In this document: positions 13,306-17,251 of the stretch, in pieces
Position numbering within the stretch: the stretch's first letter is position 1
Layout of the letters: the number at the start of each line of letters is the position of its first letter
Assembly: GCA_021821185.1 (NCBI GenBank)
Contig: JAKACU010000041.1
Location: forward strand, 1 to 17,251
Direction: 5' to 3'
Source: Bacillota bacterium
Lineage (GTDB): Bacteria; Bacillota; Bacilli; Alicyclobacillales; SLC66
Length of the DNA stretch: 17,251 bases
Position numbers and translations under genes: made by a program
The notes under the pieces: model-generated
Seen by the model: only the letters and a program-made list of their open reading frames with translations
What the model was told of the DNA's origin: nothing
The model's database searches: none

Positions 13306-13337
13306 AAAAAATCCGCTACCCACGAGCGTGGGTGCGG
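13306..13337 (-). terminator. Rho-independent terminator of early block
   Basis: On the minus strand CCGC-ACCCAC, loop GCTC, GTGGGT-A-GCGG forms a ten-pair stem with one bulged A, followed by ATTTTTT. The stem contains the last codons and the TAG stop of the winged-helix gene, so termination occurs right after it. It separates the replication-type genes from the late genes driven by box copy 4. Confidence 0.85.
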
Positions 13338-13807
13338 ATATATTTATCAAGCTTTTCATTTATTTCTAGTCGGATATCAACCTGAGCCAAATACTCGCTT
13401 TCTTTCATTCGATCTCTCTTTGCTCTTGCTAAGTCAATAGCTGCTGTTAATTCAGATTCCTTTGCAGCGCAATCGGCTCTAAGAGCTATTGCCTGTGCGA
13501 CCGTGATATAAAATCTATGATCTCCATCGTCGTCTGTTAATCCGTTGATGGAAGAGTACGGCCACGGTTGATACTTGATCGATCCTTTGTACTTAACACG
13601 TTTGATGTACTTTCTTTCGATTAGATCGTTTACGATTCTCCGCAAACTAGACCTGGACAAACCAGAAGCATAACTAAGCTGTTGAAAACTAAAGGTCGAC
13701 CATTTTGTGTCATCGCATCTCCTGAGTAGGAGAAGCAAGATATTGCGTTCAGATGGAGACAATGTGGGCTCATCCAATACCTTATCGATTGCCTCTTGAC
13801 GTTCCAA
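13316..13807 (-). CDS. Winged-helix DNA-binding protein, possible replication initiator
   Basis: The product is 163 aa from the TTG at 13807, which has GGGAGG 7 nt upstream and begins just after the nuclease stop; an earlier TTG at 13846 lacks such a site. Residues ~14-75 form a winged helix: LSPSERNILLLLLRRC, FSFQQLSYASGLSRSSLRRI as turn and recognition helix, and LIERKYIKRVKYKG as wing. This resembles the N-terminal domain of phage and plasmid replication-initiator or replisome-organiser proteins and of MarR-like regulators. The C-terminal half is helical and charged. No helicase or primase motif is present. It lies next to the iterons and is the last gene of the early block, terminated inside its stop codon. 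It is a good candidate to bind the iterons; this is inference. Confidence 0.65.
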   Translation of the reverse strand: MERQEAIDKVLDEPTLSPSERNILLLLLRRCDDTKWSTFSFQQLSYASGLSRSSLRRIVNDLIERKYIKRVKYKGSIKYQPWPYSSINGLTDDDGDHRFYITVAQAIALRADCAAKESELTAAIDLARAKRDRMKESEYLAQVDIRLEINEKLDKYIRTHARG

Positions 13808-13809
13808 AT

Positions 13810-14223
13810 TTATTCCTCCCAATGTGCTATTCGATCTCTCGCCCAACGATTAATTTTTTTATATGTTTCTGAATCGATGATCTCAATGTCAATCTCAGGA
13901 TAATACAACGACATCCTTTTTAGCTTGATTTTGCTTTTCGCGTCCATGTACCCCTTGATCTCATAGTAATTGGGTCTTGCTCCTTCGTAGTCCCACACCT
14001 TGAAGTCTGGAACGTATGCTCGTGTACCCTTTTTTACCCTGTGAAAGATAAAGACCTCTGGCTCATACCGCCACCTATAGACGTTCCCTTCGTCCTTCAT
14101 GTAGTTCAGATATCGTGCAAAATTCGCTTCCCACGAGCTGCGCACATAGAGACCGATATCACTACGATAGCCGCCTTTTGCTTGGCGACTACCGTAGACT
14201 GTCGGCTGATGATTAAAGCGCAT
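13810..14223 (-). CDS. PD-(D/E)xK nuclease, TnsA / T7 endonuclease I-like
   Basis: The product is 137 aa. The catalytic pattern is visible: Glu32 in RSSWEANFARYL, Pro72-Asp73 in YVPDFKV, and Glu88-Ile-Lys90 in YYEIKGYMDAKSK. Length and spacing fit small restriction-fold endonucleases such as the TnsA N-terminal domain, T7 endonuclease I and related phage nucleases. The YEPE.F segment before the PDF strand is also typical of TnsA-type sequences. No transposase partner is present, so a phage role in resolving branched DNA, genome processing or host DNA degradation is likelier than transposition. ATG at 14223 overlaps the upstream stop by 11 bp and has no clear ribosome binding site, suggesting coupled translation. 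The winged-helix gene follows. Confidence 0.75.
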   Translation of the reverse strand: MRFNHQPTVYGSRQAKGGYRSDIGLYVRSSWEANFARYLNYMKDEGNVYRWRYEPEVFIFHRVKKGTRAYVPDFKVWDYEGARPNYYEIKGYMDAKSKIKLKRMSLYYPEIDIEIIDSETYKKINRWARDRIAHWEE

Positions 14224-14857
14224 GGATCAAATGGTGTACAGAAGGCACAAGATTGATACCGTAGGTTCCGCATAGCGCGAAGAGTGAAACAAGCATATGA
14301 GCGGCTAGTTGAGCGGTCTCTGTGTCGTTCTTGTCCTCATACGCGATATGTAGCTCTGATAGATCCTTGTGGATCTCAGCCACCTTCTTGCTGAACGACT
14401 TAGTGTGCCTCGAATCGTTTGACTGAGCGATATTGACGTATTCTTGAAGTGCTAAATCGAGCATAGAATGATGAAAGTTTACTAGTTTTTGCTCATGCTG
14501 ATGAACGGCTTCTTTGATTGTCTCTACCGCAAAGGATGTATCCTCTTTTTGGTTGATGATCGTCTCTGTGTTCATGGTTGGTTCCTCCTTGGTTTCTAAT
14601 TCCTCTTTATGATCCGATACCATGCTTGCTTCCCTTGGCTTATCGAAGATGGTTCGCTTCTTCTCTTGTGGCATTTTAATACCTCGATACTCTCGCAATG
14701 CCTTAATCTCATCATCCGCTGTACGCAAACCCCACATCGGTAGATAATAATCTCGAAGCGACTTGGTATTAGCGATCCCGTGCTTTGCGCAAATTTCTTC
14801 TTTTGACATGCCTACAGACCGTTCTTGTAGATACTGAACATTCGTTATTTTAATCAC
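14213..14857 (-). CDS. HTH-like protein with internal strong start
   Basis: The product is 214 aa from the GTG at 14857, which has AAGGGAGA about 7 nt upstream; an ATG at 14875 overlaps the stop of the preceding peptide gene (ATGA) and could be used instead. Residues ~8-45 (YLQERSVGMSKEEICAKHGI, then TKSLRDYYLPMWGL) look like a helix-turn-helix of the type that steps through repeats of MS..EI...HG. A charged, probably disordered linker follows to ~95. The C-terminal ~115 residues are helical (AVETIKEAVHQHEQKLVNFH). That helical part has its own strong ribosome binding site and ATG at 14575. No known family is recognised. It is probably DNA-binding through the N-terminus. Confidence 0.6.
   Translation of the reverse strand: MIKITNVQYLQERSVGMSKEEICAKHGIANTKSLRDYYLPMWGLRTADDEIKALREYRGIKMPQEKKRTIFDKPREASMVSDHKEELETKEEPTMNTETIINQKEDTSFAVETIKEAVHQHEQKLVNFHHSMLDLALQEYVNIAQSNDSRHTKSFSKKVAEIHKDLSELHIAYEDKNDTETAQLAAHMLVSLFALCGTYGINLVPSVHHLIHAL
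14575..14590 (-). promoter_or_regulatory. Strong internal ribosome binding site and in-frame ATG
   Basis: Inside the HTH-like gene, AAGGAGG is followed by 8 nt and an in-frame ATG at 14575. It is as good as any start in the window. Use of it would yield a separate 120-aa product containing only the C-terminal helical domain, in addition to the full-length protein. Confidence 0.6.
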
Positions 14858-14871
14858 TATACTATCTCCCT

Positions 14872-14970
14872 TCATCCTAACCCAATGAGCTTAAGAGCCA
14901 TAAACACGCCTTCTGCAAGTGCCATACCTAATACCAAGAAAAGCATGTTCATTAGAATGTGATTAGGCAC
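14872..14970 (-). CDS. 32-aa membrane peptide
   Basis: The short frame starts at GTG within the end of the RusA-like gene, with GGAGGTG 4-6 nt upstream, and ends at the ATGA overlap with the HTH-like gene. Residues ~6-30 (LMNMLFLVLGMALAEGVFMA and on) form one hydrophobic helix with a central Glu, ending KLIGLG. It fills a gap that is otherwise without a gene. Small single-helix phage peptides of this kind can be holin- or antiholin-like or affect host membranes; nothing in the sequence decides this. Confidence 0.5.
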   Translation of the reverse strand: MPNHILMNMLFLVLGMALAEGVFMALKLIGLG

Positions 14971-15340
14971 TCTGCACCTCCAGTTCGATCTCTACCCTTG
15001 GATGATGCTTGTCTACCGTGAAATCCATTACCTGCGGTAATACCTGTCGATCATCCAGCCATAGGATATCGGTCAGCGAGTCTTGAAGGATCTTGACTTG
15101 GTTGTCCGCATCTCTTCGCCTGTTGTCTGGCCAGTAGATCCACATGCGCATGATGATCTTCTTTTCTTGATCTGGAATTTTCCACTTCGCGATGATCATC
15201 CACCGCTTCGCGAGCCAGCCCGTATCAGACATGTACTCTTTTGTCTCTCGTGATCGTATCCGCATGATTCTGTCGCCTTTGCGGATGTTGATATGGCTAT
15301 GATTCACACTAGGCGGTATACCTACGATCAGCCTATACAT
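14963..15340 (-). CDS. rusA: RusA-like Holliday junction resolvase
   Basis: The product is 125 aa, the usual RusA length (about 120). RusA is a homodimeric, Mg-dependent endonuclease that cuts four-way DNA junctions. Diagnostic residues are present: the N-terminal GIPPSVNH.HI strand; the metal motif RRRDADNQVKILQDSL, with Asp77, Asp79 and Lys83 matching the essential Asp70, Asp72 and Lys76 of the Escherichia coli enzyme; and the following LDD at 95-97 matching its Asp91 region. In phages RusA-like enzymes resolve recombination or replication intermediates before packaging. ATG at 15340 overlaps the stop of the preceding small gene. It lies in the replication-type block with a second branched-DNA nuclease candidate two genes downstream. 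Confidence 0.9.
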   Translation of the reverse strand: MYRLIVGIPPSVNHSHINIRKGDRIMRIRSRETKEYMSDTGWLAKRWMIIAKWKIPDQEKKIIMRMWIYWPDNRRRDADNQVKILQDSLTDILWLDDRQVLPQVMDFTVDKHHPRVEIELEVQSA

Positions 15341-15509
15341 CTTGAACCTCTCTGCTTTCTGTAATCAGTGCTTTCAGTCGTCTTTCTGCGGCCAAATACT
15401 CTAACCATGCTGACTCTTCAAATGCGTTATCTGCCATGTACCACAGTTGCTTACGCCGTTCAATTTCTGCTCGCTGCGCTTGGATCTCTTCCGTCCTCCG
15501 TGTCATCAT
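15333..15509 (-). CDS. 58-aa charged helical protein
   Basis: The product is 58 aa, starting at the first of two adjacent ATG codons with AAGGAGAG about 4 nt upstream. It is highly charged and helical (RTEEIQAQRAEIERRKQLWY, then EYLAAERRLKALITESREV), without cysteines or membrane helix. The 5' end overlaps the preceding gene by 50 bp and the 3' end overlaps the rusA-like start by 8 bp, typical of this operon. A short coiled coil is plausible. No family is recognised. Confidence 0.6.
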   Translation of the reverse strand: MMTRRTEEIQAQRAEIERRKQLWYMADNAFEESAWLEYLAAERRLKALITESREVQDV

Positions 15510-15915
15510 CAACTCTCCTTAGAAACTTAGTAGCAAATGCACCACTGAATCCTGAAAGCATTACGACTTCTCGACCTCCTGAAGACCACGGATGCGACTC
15601 TACGATCCATACGCGATCTCGATACGTCTCATGTTGTGCTTCGTGGCATGTGTGCATGACCACCTTGTCACCAATTGCAAGAATAGATTCGTCCCGCTCA
15701 AATTGCGCGTTGTTATTCATCACCAAGTCCCAATGATGCTTAATGAAATCAACGTGACGTTTATCGCGCACGTTTGGGAATCGGTTCCGCAAATATTCTT
15801 TGCCTACATGGCTGATGGACTTCGGCGGAGAATTAAAGAAAGACCAGTAGCGTCCACGGCTGTTTTCAAATGCCACGTATATTCCATTTTCCATTGGAGA
15901 GAATAAAAGTCTCAC
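15460..15915 (-). CDS. Unknown phage protein
   Basis: The product is 151 aa with no recognised family. The GTG start shares GTGA with the stop of the preceding gene. Visible features are aromatic-rich strands near the N-terminus (MENGIYVAFENSRGRYWSFF), a central helical part with RHVDFIKHHWDLVMNNNAQF, and a beta-like segment (LAIGDKVVMHTCHEAQ) ending in SGFSGAFATKF. The GDKV turn followed by strands resembles small SH3-like folds. The last ~17 residues overlap the next gene. Position within the replication-type block suggests an accessory early protein. Confidence 0.55.
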   Translation of the reverse strand: MRLLFSPMENGIYVAFENSRGRYWSFFNSPPKSISHVGKEYLRNRFPNVRDKRHVDFIKHHWDLVMNNNAQFERDESILAIGDKVVMHTCHEAQHETYRDRVWIVESHPWSSGGREVVMLSGFSGAFATKFLRRVDDDTEDGRDPSAASRN

Positions 15916-16382
15916 TCTTCATCATCCTCCCATCCAGCACCCATCGCATATCCCGAAAAACCTGTCCATTCTGTTCCGTCCGGCTCGATTAGGAATAATG
16001 TTAGTTTGTTATCTTCACCATCGTAATGCCATGCATAACGATAGCCTTCCAATTCGCCACTTCCTTTTGCCTCATCCACATCTCCATCCATAGCACTGAT
16101 GTCCATTGGAACTTCCTTTCCGTCCATAAAAAGCTTAGGGTACACTTTGTATCCACACAATCGAACTCTTTTCTCTCCCGGTACCCCATGAAATAGATCT
16201 TTATGGAAGTTCCATATTTCATTTTCTCGATACGTGATTGCATCTTCATGATTTTTCATCCGCACGCCGTTACGAAACACATTTCCTCCGTAATTTCCGT
16301 ATGCCAATATCACCGACTCCCCTTCCACCATGTTCCTGCCACGAATCCGATTAGCCAACCTATCCACAGGAACAGCCACCAT
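15912..16382 (-). CDS. Unknown acidic phage protein
   Basis: The product is 156 aa with no recognised family. It is acidic, with a beta-rich pattern: GESVILAYGNYGGNVFRNGV near the start, VRLCGYKVYPKLFMDGKEVP in the middle, and YRYAWHYDGEDNKLTLFLIE before a C-terminus rich in Gly, Trp, Asp and Glu (AMGAGWEDDEE). It has no transmembrane helix. ATG at 16382 lies 4 bp after the upstream stop; the site AAGGGG is distant, so expression probably depends on coupling. The 3' end overlaps the next gene by GTGA. Confidence 0.6.
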   Translation of the reverse strand: MVAVPVDRLANRIRGRNMVEGESVILAYGNYGGNVFRNGVRMKNHEDAITYRENEIWNFHKDLFHGVPGEKRVRLCGYKVYPKLFMDGKEVPMDISAMDGDVDEAKGSGELEGYRYAWHYDGEDNKLTLFLIEPDGTEWTGFSGYAMGAGWEDDEE

Positions 16383-16386
16383 AGGT

Positions 16387-16590
16387 TCATTCGTAGAACC
16401 CCTTGAACACCTTAGGAGAGCAGATTACTTCTCCGTCACAGTCTTTAGTCGGGCATATCATGCCAACGCAAAAATTAACGATTTTGCGCAACGGCTTACC
16501 TATAAGGTTTGCGTACCATTCTCTTTCGCATTCTGAGTAAGTGAAAATGGATAGTTGGGCGAAACTTGAATTATCATTAGTTTGTGTCAT
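16387..16590 (-). CDS. Small Cys-rich protein, possible zinc-binding
   Basis: The product is 67 aa. ATG follows GGAGG with 9-nt spacing. The second half carries four closely spaced cysteines (FCVGMICPTKDCDGEVICSP; C-x5-C-x4-C-x5-C), and one more lies at residue ~20 (SECERE). The spacing could form a small zinc knuckle. Otherwise the protein is polar and without a membrane helix. It is part of the tightly spaced early block. No named family is recognised. Confidence 0.55.
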   Translation of the reverse strand: MTQTNDNSSFAQLSIFTYSECEREWYANLIGKPLRKIVNFCVGMICPTKDCDGEVICSPKVFKGFYE

Positions 16591-16619
16591 TGTTCATCGC
16601 CTCCGCTTGTGCGCATATG

Positions 16620-17051
16620 TCAATAGTTTTCTATGGCTGGAACAGAGCAGTTAATCAACGCCCAACGCATCCAGAAATCGAACCAAATCAGTCTTTCAAG
16701 CACTTCATCTTCCGAAAAATTACCACCTTGAACGGCATCAGGATGTGCTAGCTTCCATTTATTTAATGCCTCTTGAATAACCTCTAAATGTTCGATTGTA
16801 ATTTTTCGGCATCCAGGATGAGGTTCAATAAGACCGTGATCTTCGTCATAAAATAATTTTTTTGTTCCTGTTTTATCAGCGAAGTCACTCATTCGAGAGT
16901 GAGAAAGATGTCTTCCGTTCGACTTGCCTGATACATCAGGACAATCCATAGGTGCCGCATGGTGTTCTGTGCGTACTACGCGAGCGTATAGTGATGTGTC
17001 GTATTCTTCATGTGTCAGATATGCTTCGCCGATGTAAATTGATATTCCCAA
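16620..17051 (-). CDS. Unknown phage protein, His/Cys-containing
   Basis: The product is 143 aa from the TTG at 17051 (GISIYIGEAY), which has AAGGAG 9 nt upstream; the ATG at 17060 abuts that site and is less likely. The N-terminal strand is followed by TEHHAAPMDCPDVSGKSNGR, a polar middle (HPGCRKITIEHLEVIQEALN) and a C-terminal helix rich in Trp and Phe (LERLIWFDFWMRWALINC). His/Asp/Cys residues in the first half could bind metal. No transmembrane segment is certain. I cannot name the family, though the composition is typical of early genes in phages of Gram-positive bacteria. Confidence 0.6.
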   Translation of the reverse strand: MGISIYIGEAYLTHEEYDTSLYARVVRTEHHAAPMDCPDVSGKSNGRHLSHSRMSDFADKTGTKKLFYDEDHGLIEPHPGCRKITIEHLEVIQEALNKWKLAHPDAVQGGNFSEDEVLERLIWFDFWMRWALINCSVPAIENY

Positions 17052-17075
17052 TATGACCATCTCCTTTTTCTGCGT

Positions 17076-17251
17076 TCATTTTTCTAACGCGCCCAGTTCT
17101 GAAAGCGCGGAGTCCACATCGTCATCTGCAATATAGAACCTTTCGCTGTTCTCCTTAAACCACAACTGATACTCTTCGCTCTCTTCATCCTCTGTTTGGC
17201 ATATCTCTGTACACGCGGCATTCCAACGTTTGCACGCGTCATACAACCGTT
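17076..17251 (-). CDS. Partial gene, C-terminal part of acidic protein
   Basis: An open frame enters from the right edge and ends at TGA at 17076. The visible ~58 residues are acidic and helical (DACKRWNAACTEICQTEDEE, then YQLWFKENSERFYIADDDVD), ending SELGALEK. The N-terminus lies outside the window. The stop is 25 bp upstream of the next gene, whose ribosome binding site lies in the gap, so the two belong to one operon. No family is recognised. Confidence 0.6.
   Translation of the reverse strand, partial: RLYDACKRWNAACTEICQTEDEESEEYQLWFKENSERFYIADDDVDSALSELGALEK

Noticed and set aside
13810..14223. Tn7-like transposon component
   Set aside because: The protein has a TnsA-like catalytic pattern, but no TnsB/TnsC-like genes or terminal repeats are visible and its neighbours are replication-type genes.
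14226..14242. Possible box-like sequence TGCCTTCTGTACAC
   Set aside because: It differs from the box at several conserved positions and lies inside the end of the HTH-like gene, with no -10 at the right spacing.
15592..15906. Plus-strand frame of 104 codons
   Set aside because: It is antisense to the 151-aa gene, which is tied to its upstream neighbour by a GTGA overlap; the plus frame has no supporting site or neighbours.
1..17251. tRNA or rRNA genes
   Set aside because: No cloverleaf with a GTTCRA-type T-loop or rRNA-like conserved segments was noticed on either strand; short gaps leave little room.

Overview
The window looks like a large part of the genome of a bacterial virus or virus-like element. 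The host is probably a Gram-positive Bacillota: almost every minus-strand gene has a strong GGAGG-type ribosome binding site, GTG and TTG starts are common, and base composition is moderate to AT-rich. I cannot name the host genus. Apart from one plus-strand membrane-protein gene at the far left, every gene runs leftward on the minus strand, densely packed with many ATGA, GTGA or TAGTG stop/start overlaps.

Layout in direction of transcription (right to left). (1) About 17.25-13.31 kb is an early/replication-type module. It holds several small unknown proteins, a RusA-like Holliday-junction resolvase, a tiny membrane peptide, an HTH-type protein with a strong internal start, a PD-(D/E)xK nuclease and a winged-helix protein. 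It ends in a convincing rho-independent terminator. (2) About 13.3-13.13 kb is a 180-bp intergenic region with three iteron-like repeats on a 22-23 bp period, nine CTACA/TGTAG words and an adjacent AT-rich tract. It is a candidate origin or operator. (3) About 13.13-11.23 kb is a three-gene unit: a zinc-finger-like protein, a coiled-coil protein with a C-terminal zinc ribbon, and a small acidic/helical protein. (4) About 11.17-7.32 kb is a run of eight consecutive small membrane proteins. Five share one plan: very short N-terminus, one transmembrane helix, basic patch, then a soluble, often Ser/Thr-rich, tail. (5) About 7.3-1.1 kb holds beta-rich structural proteins, including a 398-aa capsid candidate, ending in two fibre-type genes, the last with a pectate-lyase-3 beta-helix. 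(6) At 44-1096 on the plus strand is a multipass membrane protein that resembles the later part of an integral-membrane glycosyltransferase and may be 5'-interrupted.

The most striking regulatory signal is a box, TASTTTCTGCAY, seen four times on the minus strand (near 7.80, 10.46, 11.22 and 13.29 kb). In three copies a good -10-like hexamer follows after exactly 17 bp. Each copy lies in the gap before a transcription unit, three of them 50-60 bp upstream of a start codon. This looks like a dedicated late-promoter class that would switch on modules 3-5 together.

No terminase, portal, prohead protease, tape measure, integrase or lysis enzyme is recognisable in the window. A late region made of many membrane proteins plus beta-rich proteins and fibres is compatible with a tailless, membrane-containing virus, but a tailed phage whose packaging and tail genes lie outside the window is not excluded.
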